Below, piece by piece: positions 1-9,600 of a DNA stretch of 64,000 nt. The notes beneath the pieces were generated by a model, which was given only the letters and a program-made list of their open reading frames with translations, was not told the DNA's origin and did not search any database. Source of the DNA: Spodoptera frugiperda (lineage: Eukaryota > Arthropoda > Insecta > Lepidoptera > Noctuidae); contig NC_064233.1 of the NCBI RefSeq assembly GCF_023101765.2, forward strand, positions 2,046,001 through 2,110,000, in the 5' to 3' direction. The first letter of the stretch is position 1; each line of letters starts with the position of its first letter. The translations under genes and the position numbers were made by a program.

Positions 1-18
1 CAAAAACCTAGACCACTT

Positions 19-245
19 CCAATGGTCGTATTGACTTGAAATTTGGCATGGAGGTAGGTCTTTAGGTCAAGGTAAAGGAAAAAATCTGAAAATGGCCAAG
101 TGTGAGTCGGTTTTAAAAATAATGAAGGTGTAAATTCATACCCCTAAGGAACTAAAACAAAAAAAATTGCTATATCTTCAAATGGTCGTACCGACCTAAA
201 ATTCGTTACGAAGGTTTGTATTTAGTCAAAGTAAAGTAAAATAAG
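19..245. repeat. Two degenerate direct repeats at the window start
   Basis: A motif containing AATGGTCGTA, then a loosely conserved GACNTRAAATT and GTCAARGTAAAG, occurs near 22 and again near 181 with many mismatches. It looks like an old tandem or transposon-derived duplication. No coding potential is seen. Confidence 0.4.
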
Positions 246-280
246 AAAAAAAGAAAATAAACCTTACAAAAATAAATGAA

Positions 281-521
281 ATCCCACCCAAAACATAAAT
301 GTGAAAGGCTGCCAAGTTCGATAGGAATGCTTCGCCTATAAAAGAAGTGAGATCTAAATAAGTACCAAGTTCCATACACAGACCTCAGTTAAAAATGATA
401 TAACTTGGTACTTATGAGGTCTGTGTATGGAACTTGGTACTTATTTAGATCTCACTTCTTTTATAGGCGAAGCATTCCTATCGAACTTGGCAGCCTTTCA
501 CATTTATGTTTTGGGTGGGAT
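281..521. repeat. Perfect 107-bp inverted repeat (foldback) with 27-nt loop
   Basis: Bases 281-387 are the exact reverse complement of 415-521, 107 of 107 by reading, separated by 388-414. The loop itself contains AACTTGGTACTTA, which repeats part of the right arm. A transcript would fold into one uninterrupted hairpin. The outer edge ATCCCACCC/GGGTGGGAT abuts a Helitron-like remnant (533-689), so it may be part of a non-autonomous transposon. Perfect arms imply recent formation or gene conversion. Confidence 0.9.
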
Positions 522-532
522 TTATATATTAC

Positions 533-689
533 TATCTTCTGTCAGCGGCTTCATCGTTCTCAGGGGTATAACCTATGTGTTATTCCAGACCATAATTTAC
601 CCCTGTTCCAAATTTCATCCCGATCCCGTTTTGACGTGTATGAGTAACAAACAAACATACAAACTTTCGCATTTATAATATTAGTAAGA
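533..689 (-). mobile_element. Helitron-like non-autonomous element, degenerate
   Basis: Read on -, it starts TCTTACTAATATTATAAATG and contains the family motif GATGAAATTTGGAACAG. It ends in CAGAAGATAG, where related copies at 56596 and 37647 end in CAGAAGCTAG. It belongs to the 174-180-bp family found elsewhere in the window. Confidence 0.55.
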
Positions 690-865
690 TAGTAAGACTA
701 TTGTTATTCATTATCAACATTAAGCATGCTTTTCTAATTTCTATTACTAATCGTGAAAGCCTGTAGCTAATTGACTCTTTGTCATATGTATATGGCATTA
801 TTCTTTATCAAAAATTGCAAAGCTGTTAGTTTTCTAAGTAGGTATCTAAGTAAATCAATGTACGG

Positions 866-962
866 CCAGTGCCAGTCAACTGCTGGACTATGAGCCTCCT
901 CTACATAAGAGAGGTTTTCCATAATCTCCACAGTAGGGAGACAGGTTAAAACCAGAGCTGCG
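866..962 (+). repeat. SINE-B fragment
   Basis: Contains the family signature CTGCTGGACTATGAGCCTCC followed by TCTACATAAGAG and CCATAATCTCCAC. It runs directly into a SINE-A copy. Confidence 0.6.
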
Positions 963-967
963 GACAA

Positions 968-1096
968 CGTAAAAGGTTACCGGGGCTCCGGCTCAAACCA
1001 GGAGAAGGAACGGGGTGGTTTTTAGTCAGTAAGAGTCTGACACTCCCTCGCCCAAGGCGGGAGAAGTCCTAGGATGATTTCCTCCCTCAAAAAAAG
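968..1096 (+). repeat. SINE-A copy
   Basis: Family signature CCGGGGCTCCGGCTC, then GGAACGGGGTGG, TTTTTAGTCAGTAAGAGTCT and a terminal CCCTCAAAAAAA tail. In this orientation the family ends in oligo-A, as expected of a retroposed SINE. More than 20 copies occur in the window. Confidence 0.75.
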
Positions 1097-1397
1097 GGTA
1101 CAGAGCGCCGAACGCGTTCTCGTTTCGATTTCGTTAAACGTAAACACATATGTAACCTTCAGTAAAGGCTTAGAGTTTGAGCTAGCAGTTAGGTATTGCA
1201 ATCCGGTCCGGCGGATCCGGTAATCCGGCGGATCCGGCGTGTTTTTGGATCTACCGGATCCGGTGAGTCGGCGCCGGATCCGGTGGCGGATCCGGTAAAG
1301 CAAAAAATACGCGAACGCGATGAAAATGTGACAGAAACAGCAGACGAAAATATAGATTCCAATTCCGATTCTGATTCCATGTCATTATTGCCGAGAG

Positions 1398-1622
1398 AAA
1401 ATACTTAAAAAAGAAATGACTGCGTATGAAGTAGAAGGAGTAAAAGGAAAACACATTTTGCTGATCTACAGTTACTTGATGGCGATTAGGCCAACCAGTG
1501 TTGAGGCAGAAAGGGCCATTTCTGCCGCAGGTTATATTTGTAGTGCCATCAGAAGCAGACTAGGAGACAGTACAATAAACACTATTTGTTTTCTTAGATC
1601 GTTTTTTCGGGCACAGAAATAA
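1398..1622 (+). pseudogene. hAT transposase C-terminal dimerisation remnant
   Basis: The frame reads KILKKEMTAYEVEGVKGKH, then a stretch with RPTSVEAERAISAAG and SAIRSRLGDSTINT, ending at a TAA at 1620-1622. The pattern P-T-S-x-E-A-E-R-x-x-S-A-A-G followed by R-S-R-L is the conserved core of the hAT C-terminal dimerisation domain. A Ser/Asp-rich stretch typical of the linker before this domain lies just upstream in another frame (1320-1408), indicating a frameshift near 1390. The N-terminal BED finger and the DDE core are missing, so no functional transposase is encoded. The hAT inverted ends around it support the call. Confidence 0.8.
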
Positions 1623-1711
1623 TTTTCATTTGAATTTTGCATTGCAAAAAATAAATGCTTCTTGTTTTGTTTCTTAGTATTATGAACTGAAGTTGTTGAT
1701 TTTATAAGTAC

Positions 1712-2763
1712 AAAGGGGTTTGGGTAAAGTTGGCGTCGTTTTGAAGTTGAGCGGCCAGTAATGAAACTTAAATATTATGAAAGAACAGAATACAGCGATC
1801 AAAAGCTATTATGGCCATATTTCTCTAAACCATATCGGAACTGAGATATTTGGTTTTATATTGGTAATTGAAATCGAAGAAGTTATTAAATGTTATTGCA
1901 CTCTTTTGGGTGTCTGCCATATTTTTTTAGGAATGCTAAATAAAATAATTCAAATACAGTGACGTAGATGAATCGAACGGACCCCCAATGTCTTTTATCT
2001 ATGGGCCGATGGTGTTTAGTAACAGTAACAGTAACAGCTCGTCCCTTACTGTTGTGTGTTACTTTTTACGCTTCTAATCTCTCGTGGACTTGTGGATAGT
2101 TATAACGACTTGGCATTTCATTGGACGTTTCATTGACAGACCCAACATACAAAAAAAAAAAAATTACGGTGCATTTTGTATCTATTGCCGACGCAGCTTA
2201 AATCGTGTTGGCGGCACTCGTCGTAGATTGTATAATTTGACAGGCTGCTGTTCGCATATAAAGTCCATTATATGGTACATGGGATGGGGCAGATATCAAA
2301 ATAATCTGACTCCGCCGGCACAATTTTTAGTTACCATTATTCGACATGACATTGAGAACGAAATGGACGAACAAAGTTAATATGTAAATGTGTTTTTAAA
2401 AATCATGTAATAAATGCAACAAGTTATAATACTGTGTTTTTATTATTTCCTAGGGTCCAATACTAACGTCACATTGACAGACGAGAGGTCGAGAAACAGT
2501 AAAGCCAATAACTAATATCAATCTTCTAATAATATACAATAACTAAGATTTTTTTCACACAGGACGTTATTTGAAGTATTTATAGAGACTACATTTTATA
2601 TTCTTCAAACTCAAATATCTCAGCTTTGATACAACTTAGGATAAAAATAATTGAACATATATGTGTAATGAACACAGCAGAACAAAGTAACATGAAAATT
2701 ATTGGTGGCCGCTGAAAAAAAAAATGACGCCACAAGTCCATACAAAGTTACTCAAACCCCTTT
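1712..2763. mobile_element. Probable nested DNA element inside the hAT copy
   Basis: The left end AAAGGGGTTTGGGTAA (1712-1727) mirrors the right end TTACTCAAACCCCTTT (2748-2763) with one mismatch. Degenerate inverted similarity continues inward, for example GAGATATTTGGTTTTAT near 1840 against the reverse complement near 2610. A 98-codon open frame at 2084-2380 lies inside but matches nothing I recognise. No clear target duplication was found. Confidence 0.45.
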
Positions 2764-2902
2764 AAAAGACTGTTTTGTTATATAACTGTGTAGATTATTA
2801 ATAAGAGTTTAATAGTATTATTATTACTTTTTTTCGTACTTTCAGATACTTACATAAATAGGTACAGCAATAAGTGAGAGTCAGACTGATTACTTTATTA
2901 TT

Positions 2903-2957
2903 AAAAATAGTTTCATAATTTTAAATTTGAATAATTTAAAATTATGAAACTATTTTT
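2903..2957. repeat. Perfect 24-bp hairpin with 7-nt loop
   Basis: Bases 2903-2926 and 2934-2957 are exact reverse complements around TTGAATA. AT-rich; lies in the right half of the hAT element. Confidence 0.8.
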
Positions 2958-3110
2958 TTTGAATTAAAATAAATTTTAATTTGTATTAAACAAATAGTAC
3001 CAAAAATTACAATTAATACCAAAAAATATAAAAAAAGGTATTTTATTTTCTTTTTATACATTATTATCAAAACTAAAAACCACCAAATACTAGGTTCTAA
3101 GTAAATTTAA

Positions 3111-3195
3111 AATCCGGCCGGATCCGGACGGATCCGGCCGGATTAGCATCAATCCGGTAAAATCCGGCCGGATTGAAAATGATACCGGATTGCAA
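3111..3195. repeat. GGATCCGG subterminal repeat array, right hAT end
   Basis: Successive AATCCGG, GGATCCGG and CCGGCCGGAT units mirror the array at 1198-1300. Symmetric arrays next to the TIRs suggest transposase binding sites. Confidence 0.7.
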
Positions 3196-3389
3196 TCCCT
3201 ACTAGCAGTCTTAACTGAAGGCCCTTCAATAAATACAGCTGTGTTGACAGAAGGTATTGTACCTACTATCTATAGACCAAATAAATAGACTGTATCAATG
3301 TTAGAATGCGCGCAAGTTAAGGGTTTAACAAAGGATCTCGGATTGATTCGGTCGAGCAGTATTAGACATTATTTAGTTTTTTTTTCTAA

Positions 3390-3545
3390 GTTTTCTCGGT
3401 AAGTTTGGAACCGTGCCCGATATAATAATATAGCAATAGGCTCACCCTCTATTACATGGGACTTGATGACACAACATGACTGGTGAAATGGCTCATGTAC
3501 CAATGAATATGATTGGTGGAATCTAAACGCATCCACGGCAACGTA
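3390..3545. repeat. SINE-C fragment fused to a MITE-E fragment
   Basis: The left part has the SINE-C words GTGCCCGATAT, AGCAATAGGCTCACC and ATTACATGGGACTT. From about 3483 the sequence switches to MITE-E in reverse orientation (ATGTACCAATGAATATGATT, then CGCATCCACGGCAACGTA). Confidence 0.55.
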
Positions 3546-3570
3546 AAATAGCACATTACACGTAACGTAA

Positions 3571-3700
3571 CGGATACCGGGGCTCCGGCTCAAAGCAGAA
3601 GTAGGAACGGGGTGGTGTTTAGTCAGTAAGAGTCTGACACTCCCTCTCGCCTCGCCCAAGGCGGGAGAAGACTGGATAATTTTCCAATGTGAAAAAAGGG
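3571..3700 (+). repeat. SINE-A copy
   Basis: ACCGGGGCTCCGGCTC, GGAACGGGGTGG, CGCCCAAGGCGGGAGAAG and a terminal GTGAAAAAAGG tail. Confidence 0.75.
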
Positions 3701-4088
3701 GTGACGTTATTCTTGTAAAAAACAAACGTCTTTAATTTCGTTGATCTGGTTATTCCATCGGGGAAGTACACACGATAAATATATTATATACTTATTTATG
3801 TATTTGTGTTAGATCTATAAGATTCGTGATTCGTCGAATTTCTATCGCTTATAAGAGGAGGAAAGACACGGAATGTGAGTCAGGGGGAAACCCGAAACAC
3901 ATGCTTAATGAATGATCGTTACTACAGTCAATAGTACAATATTTGTATGTCTGTCTGTCTGTCTGAGTGAGGAACAAAAACGATTTGGTACATATTTTTT
4001 GTTTGTAAAACGTTGCTCTACGCTGCGATTTTCTCCTGTGTCGTGGGTGCGTTTACAAATGCGTTTATGTGTTTATGTGCGACATACT
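3701..4088. other. No gene recognised
   Basis: AT-rich sequence with a short (GTCT)n run near 3947-3965. The 73-codon open frame at 3912 is partly built from this simple repeat and was not called. Confidence 0.4.
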
Positions 4089-4202
4089 AAATTACCTAAA
4101 AATCACGGTTTACTCCCGTACATTAATGGATAAAAGCTCTACTAGTTTCGAGTCACAGAGGGACTCTTCATTATGAGCAGCGTGCGCAGACGCGGCGACG
4201 TC
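4089..4202. repeat. MITE-G copy, one end
   Basis: Shares CTAAAAATCACGGTTTACTC, CTACTAGTTTCGAGTCACAG and AGGGACTCTTCATTATGAGC with the more complete copy at 5525-5668. Confidence 0.5.
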
Positions 4203-4672
4203 GCATACCCTCTTTTCTAGAATATTTTTGAACATTTAGGCATTGTTACACTTAAATTGTACATATAACTTTAACATATTGTAAGATTATCTTTAACCCG
4301 ACATTGAACCTATGCCCCTGAGCGTAACTGATAAATTAGATTCGTAGTATAAATGGTACAACTTTATATATGTATTTATAGACATTATTGTAATTTATAA
4401 CAAAAGATATATACATTTTATAAACTAGCTGGGCCGGCAAACTTTGTATTGCATCCAACATTCTTTTTCTCACCTTTTGAACCTTCCCTGCATCTACACA
4501 AATAATTCAAAACTTTGCCAAATCGGTCCAGCAGTTCTCGAGTTTTAGCGAGACTAATGAACAGCAAGTCTATTCTATAATTTGGACTTTGGAAGTCTAT
4601 TCTATAATTTGGTCTATCTTTCAAACAAATGGTTTTGACGAAAAATGGTTTTAGGACACCAATCACTCATAG
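4203..4672. other. No gene; retroelement-like fragment at 4425-4660
   Basis: The stretch AACTAGCTGGGCCGGCAAAC resembles CTAGATGACCCGGCAAACG at 9367, so both may be ends of one old repeat family. TCTATTCTATAATTTGG is duplicated at 4571 and 4597. Confidence 0.35.
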
Positions 4673-4835
4673 GTTTTTTTTTTTGAGGGGGAAAATCATC
4701 CAATGACTTCTCCCGCCTTGGGCAAGGCGAGAGGGGGTGTCAGACTCTTACTGATTAAAAACCACCCCGTTCCTACTCCTGCTTTTCGAGCCGGAGCCCC
4801 GGTAAACCCGCTAGGTAGTCCGCAGCTCTATATTA
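4673..4835 (-). repeat. SINE-A copy
   Basis: Reverse orientation: oligo-T then GAGGGGGAAAATCATCCAAT at the left, through CGAGCCGGAGCCCCGGTAAA to GTAGTCCGCAGCTC at the right. It lies in the intron just upstream of the MBF2 exon. Confidence 0.8.
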
Positions 4836-5093
4836 GGCTTTATATTAGGTGACCTACCCTCTACCAAGAAATCTCTAATAATGTAATTATTAGATATATT
4901 GTCCGGAAATTCCTCTCTCTTGAGCCCTGACCGCCGGTAGTTTGGATTTATCCCGTTACTGGTGGGCTACTACTTTTTATATTTTTAATTTTTTTATTTT
5001 TTTTCTAATTAAATATTTAAAAATATAATCAATAAGTAAGGTAATTACATAAATGAAAATAAATAATGAACGACCTATTTCTCTCTATTCCAG

Positions 5094-5252
5094 GGTATCC
5101 AAGCTTTAGACACGCTACACAGTAAGGCCTCCATCAACATTACTGCGGGAGGAGTCGGCTACTCCTACGTCAACCTTCGGCTGAAGAGTGAGCGAGGCAG
5201 AGGACTCGCCTACGATATAGGAATCTATGTACAAGACTCATTCTATAATTAA
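5094..5252 (+). CDS. MBF2-family protein, terminal exon
   Basis: A clean acceptor (CTATTCCAG, cut after 5093) opens a 52-codon frame ending at TAA 5250-5252. The peptide begins GIQALDTLHSKASINITAGG, continues with VGYSYVNLRLKSERGRG and ends YDIGIYVQDSFYN. The block ITAGGVGY-x-x-V-x-L-x-x-KS-x-RG-x-G-x-x-x-x-x-IY matches the C-terminal signature of the arthropod MBF2 family, small secreted-type proteins named after a Bombyx factor reported to activate transcription with MBF1/FTZ-F1; many are also called salivary secreted peptides. Members are usually about 110-140 residues, so this is the last third. Entry is in phase 0; upstream exons were not found and probably lie left of the window. A SINE-A copy sits in the intron 260 bp upstream and a LINE remnant begins 59 bp after the stop. 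Confidence 0.75.
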   Translation, partial: GIQALDTLHSKASINITAGGVGYSYVNLRLKSERGRGLAYDIGIYVQDSFYN

Positions 5253-5310
5253 ATGTTAAGTTTTATTTATTTTGTTGTGGTTTTATTCTCCTTTAGTTTT
5301 AGTTTTATGA

Positions 5311-5485
5311 GATACTGCTAGGGAGTGGAACTCCTTGCCGGAGTCTTTGTTTCCTGATGGGTATAACCTGGGTGTCTTCAAAGCCCGAGTGAATAGGTTG
5401 CTTATGGGCAGACGTGCTCCACCGTAGGCCGCATCATCACTTACCATCATGCGAGATAGCGGCCAAACGTCGACCCATTTAATAT
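5311..5485 (+). pseudogene. LINE ORF2 C-terminal remnant
   Basis: An open stretch from 5311 to a TAG at 5425-5427 reads [20 protein letters not shown] then [23 protein letters not shown]-x-x-x-F-P-x-G-Y-x-L-x-x-FK-x-RV is the usual tail of insect LINE reverse-transcriptase ORFs. The following CACTTACCATCATGCGAGAT resembles known lepidopteran LINE 3' ends. No RT core remains. It directly follows the MBF2 exon and may supply that gene's 3' UTR. Confidence 0.6.
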
Positions 5486-5524
5486 AAAAAAAATACAGTG
5501 GCTATTGAGCAGACAGATCAAAAT

Positions 5525-5668
5525 TAACTAAAAATCACGGTTTTCTCACGTAAATTATTGGAGAAAAGCTCTAATAGTTTCGAGTCACAGAGGGACTCTT
5601 CATCATGAGCAGCGTACGCAGACCTTTCCTCCTTTAATTTACGTGCGTAAAACATGATTTTTAGTTAG
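5525..5668. mobile_element. MITE-G, compact inverted-repeat element
   Basis: The left end AACTAAAAATCACGGTTTTC...CACGTAAATTA mirrors the right end TAATTTACGTGCG...TGATTTTTAGTTAG over about 34 bp with few mismatches. The core holds CGAGTCACAGAGGGACTCTT. Related pieces occur at 4089, 27445, 31245 and 55945. Confidence 0.65.
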
Positions 5669-5756
5669 TTTAGTATATCTCACGATAGTTATCATAAAAA
5701 TACTTATAGCAGACAAATCTACTGATGATAAGAAATTGTGCAATAAATAAATCTCC

Positions 5757-6290
5757 CGACCGATTTCGATCACGGTGGTCAGCCTACCTAACTAGACTAG
5801 CCCGCTACGCAGGATGGGGTAGTCTGCACAGTTTATGTGGTGGCTGGGCAACCGAGTGCCTCGTTACGTGTAGCGGGTTCGATACCCACACGGAGCAACT
5901 TTTTGTGTGAACCACAAATTGGTGTTTCGGATCTGAGTGTCTGTAAAACATACAAGTTCACATACACATGTACGCACCCACGATACAAGAGATAATCCTT
6001 GTGTGGGGCAAATCTCATGATCGATTTCGATCACGGTGGCCAGTCTGTCTAACTAGACTAGCTCACTACGCAGAAGATATTATAGTGCACAAGTGTGTGC
6101 GCAAACACAGTTGTATTCTCTGCTCCCTCACTCTCTGAACCCGATGGGACGGCAGACCGACATGACCGGAGAGAGGTCAGACGTAGGACCAACGACTTTA
6201 TGTGCTTTCCGAGACACGGGGGTGAAACACCTCCGAACTCTCCTGACTCCAATCCAATAATCGACAGTTTATATTCAGAAATTGCCACCG
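5757..6290. repeat. Duplicated block around a tRNA-like segment
   Basis: CGATTTCGATCACGGTGG followed by CTAACTAGACTAG and CTACGCAG occurs at about 5760-5815 and again at 6021-6073. Between them lies GCCTCGTTACGTGTAGCGGG then TTCGATACCCAC, a B-box-like segment (GGTTCGATACC). It is probably a tRNA-headed SINE flanked by duplicated host sequence. The 78-codon frame at 6095 has no recognisable domain. Confidence 0.4.
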
Positions 6291-6470
6291 GAGTAGTTAC
6301 AAATGTATTGTATTATCTGAAATTGAGTTAACTAATCCGGGGTACATTTCTTCACTATTGTAATCTTCAAACTCAACATTAGCTCTCATTAAAGCCGAGG
6401 CAGATAATTTTAGAACACCTTATTATTTAGAGTAGTAAATAATAAAACAAATATCTTTAAAAACTATTTA

Positions 6471-6680
6471 TTACAAGTCTTGATTTAAATAATCACAGTA
6501 CTCTCTCTCAAGAGTCTTTAGAGCGCCCTCTGTCGGCAGTAGAGCGTTTTGTTTCCTTAAATTATCGATCAACGCCATCTGTCGGTCGCTCCGTGTATTT
6601 AATACTTTGATGTGCGCTTCTAGCCGAGAGATGGCGTTCTGGTGTGATGTTGAGAGCTTGCGGGATGATTCTCGAAACTC
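6471..6680 (-). CDS. Tex9: TEX9-like exon 6 (C-terminus)
   Basis: Acceptor TTTCTTTCCAG ends at 6681; 69 codons plus TAA at 6473-6471. Starts [20 protein letters not shown] and ends [12 protein letters not shown]. An AATAAA overlaps the stop codon (6472-6467). Confidence 0.85.
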   Translation of the reverse strand, partial: EFRESSRKLSTSHQNAISRLEAHIKVLNTRSDRQMALIDNLRKQNALLPTEGALKTLEREYCDYLNQDL

Positions 6681-9600
6681 CTGGAAAGAAAAGAGGACCA
6701 GTTTACATAACTGTTTCAGTAATCAATAATATCTAAAATCCTGGTGAACCAGGATCACCTTGATCACCTTGGCAGGTGGGTTGGAGATCCGGAGCTGCGG
6801 ACTACCTAGCGGGTTTAACAGGACTAGAAAAGCAGGAGTAGGAACGGGGTGGTTTTTAGTCAGTAAGAGTCTGACACTTCCTCTAACCTCGCCTAAGACG
6901 GGAGAAGTCATTAGATGATTTTCCACCCTCAAAAAAGGCGGGTTGGAGACTTGAAGATCTTAGTTTAAAAATTTTGAATCAGATGCTAACCGATCTCTGT
7001 CAAGGGTGGTAACGCATTTGCCTCTGGTGTTGTGGGTATGAGCGACGCCTATTGCTTATCATCAGGTGATCCGTTTACCGGCCTATCCAAAAAAAACATA
7101 CTTTAATATACCAAGACCCACCTTCTCAGATCGCCTAGCAGTCTCCAGTTGCTGCCTGAGATTGTCGATGGTTTCCTGCTGGGACGCACTCTTGGCCTCG
7201 GCGCTGGCACACTTGAACCTGTGCCTCTTCAGCTCACACGTCAGCTTGTCCGTCTCTGCTCGCTGTTCCTTGTACAGTCTTTCTTTTTCCTGAAAGAGAA
7301 GAAAATTAATTAATTTTTGAGTTTAGGAAATAGAAAATGAATCTGATTTAATGTCAACAAACAAAGTCAAAGTCAAAATCATTTATTTCAAGTAGACCAG
7401 GAAGACACTTTTGAAAGTGAAAGCAAATATAATAATATTAATAACGTCTGTCTGTCGGTCAGTCCTCTAGTGAAACTATTTGCTCGTTCCAAAGTGTAGA
7501 CTTCTATGGAGAAGAACGAGCAAGAAACTCCATAGGTTACTCTTTTTCAATCAGATTTACAATACAATTCTTGGTTACATTGTTTCGATTACTTCAACTA
7601 TGTGAGAACAATGTAAAACTAATATACAGTTAAAGCGATCGAAAAAGAAAATAACCTACAATAAAAATTATAATCTATACTAATATTATAAAGCTGAAGA
7701 GTTTGTTTGTTTGATTGTTTGTTTGTTTGTTTGTTTGTTTGAACGCGCTAATCTTCCAAACTACTGGTCCGATTTGAATAATTCTTTTTGTGTTGAATAG
7801 TGCATTTATCAAGGAAGGCTATAGGCTATAAAACATCACGCTATGACCAATAGGAGCCAAGCAGAGCGGGTGAAACCGCGCGGAAGTAGCTAGTAGGACA
7901 ATAAAAATTAATGCAGTCCGGAGCTGACCAGTCCCAGTTGACAGCGCCCGTTCACGAACATGACACGTACACCAGCACCGCCCAACTCAACCATGTTGCA
8001 GGGAATCGAGCGATCCAATGCCCGTGCCACCGCCAATGAGACCTTTGAGTGAGCATGACAACTCCAAGCTGACATAAATGCATTCTACTAGTCTAATTTG
8101 ATTTTAGTTAATTACAGGGCTCAAAAACAGCCAAAGGCCTGATGGTAAGCGATCAGTGTTGCTCTTGGACTTTACTTGGACATTGGGAACTAAAATATGA
8201 TTATTAAGAAAAAGTTGAGTCCATGTCCAGTCAAGCAGTCCACTTGCCTTATTAACTAGTTGGGTCCAGGCAGGTATGTATCGGTGTTCCGGCTCGAAGA
8301 GCAAGAGTAATAATGGAGTGGTGTTTAGTCAATAAGAGTCTGACAGTCACGCCTCACCCAAGGCAGGAGAAGACATTAAAATTTGATGAGGCATGTGAAT
8401 GGGAGGAAGATTTCTTAAGTTAAGATAGGTATCTTTCTGCTATGATGTCACTGATGTGTGTCTTTCTCTTCCAATCCCCGATTCCCCGACAACCTTTAAA
8501 TTCCTGATCTCCAAAAGGCCGGACTCCAAAGGACCGAAACACCGTTTTGTAACGGCTCTGGTGTTTCACATGTCCATGGGCGGCGACGATTGCTTACCAT
8601 CAGGTGATCCGTCTGCTCGTTTACTAGTTTCACTACATTACTTACATAGTATAAAACAATGTCGCTTTCTCTGCCCCTGTCCATTAGTATGTATGGTTAA
8701 ATCTTTAAAACTAAGCAACGGATTTTGATGCTGTTTTTTTTTTAATAGATAAAGTGATTCAAGAGGAAGGTTTATATGTATAATACATGCATAATTAATA
8801 TATCATCATTGCACATAGGTGCACATAGGTGCAATGATGATATAGCGTAGCCCAGGGCGGGTAGTTTGTATACCATAAAAACAAGTCACTATATTTTTAT
8901 TTATTTAACTTCATCACAAATACAGTGAATGGCGGACTTAATGCCTTAAAGCATTCTCAAACAGTCAACCATAGGGTAGTGCAGAGAAATGAAGCGGATT
9001 GATGCTAAGTCATAACACAAGCACAAAAGAATAAATATATGAATACAATATATCATGTTACTCACGTTGAGTTTAGCCAGCAGCACCAGGTGCTTCCCTT
9101 TCATGTCAGCGGTGGCTGACGCCATGCTGTTCATCTTACATTGCAGCGACAGGCGCTCTGACTCGTACTCTGCTAGTTTGACGTCAAATAGCAGAGTCAA
9201 ATATAATTTATGAATGAAGTGTGATTAAATTTTTTAAGTTGTAATAATTTACGACTGAGGATCGCCCTGGGCCATCGCCCCATCACGCCCCCTAACGCCG
9301 GCACTGCATATACATACATATGGATGTTAAAAAATGTGTTTTACCAAAATTGTTTTTATAAAAAAACTAGATGACCCGGCAAACGTTGTTCTGTCTTGTA
9401 AATTATTTAGTCAGAATATAAAAAAAAATCTTTAAACAGAGAGGAGTGGAAGGAAGGTAAGGAGGCCTTTGCCCTGCAGTGGGACGATCATGGCTGAAAT
9501 CTAAATCTAAATTTAATAAAAAAAAGGTGAAACAACCCTTATCACTTAGGGGTACTTATGGAAAATAGATAGTATCCGATTCTCAGGCGTACTGAATATG

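Larger units (their letters stand above)
1190..3201 (+). mobile_element. hAT-superfamily DNA transposon with 8-bp target duplication
   Basis: The flanks are CTAGCAGT at 1182-1189 and CTAGCAGT at 3202-3209, an exact 8-bp duplication. The left end reads TAGGTATTGCAATCCGGT and the reverse complement of the right end reads TAGGGATTGCAATCCGGT, an 18-bp TIR with one mismatch. Just inside each end are clustered GGATCCGG/AATCCGG repeats (1198-1300 and 3111-3195), probably transposase-binding sites. The only recognisable transposase piece is the C-terminal dimerisation region at 1398-1622, so this copy is non-autonomous. A second TIR-bearing element seems nested at 1712-2763. TIR plus 8-bp duplication plus dimerisation remnant make the hAT call strong. 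Confidence 0.9.

Noticed and set aside
2084..2380. 98-codon open frame inside the hAT element
   Set aside because: No known domain; lies within a nested TIR element and follows an A12 run. Kept only as a note.
1120..3290. Host open frame interrupted by the hAT element (…ELAV|LTEGPSINTAVLTEG)
   Set aside because: The frame is open across the restored empty site, but its left part matches a repeat also seen at 28880-28920, so coding is unlikely.
3369..3725. 118-codon open frame on -
   Set aside because: It consists of SINE-C, MITE-E and SINE-A pieces read in reverse.
7658..7910. 13-bp direct repeat ACAATAAAAATTA flanking the Helitron as a target duplication
   Set aside because: Helitrons make none, and the 45934 copy of the same family inserts without duplication. 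The repeat is better explained by a pre-existing short tandem duplication in the LINE copy.
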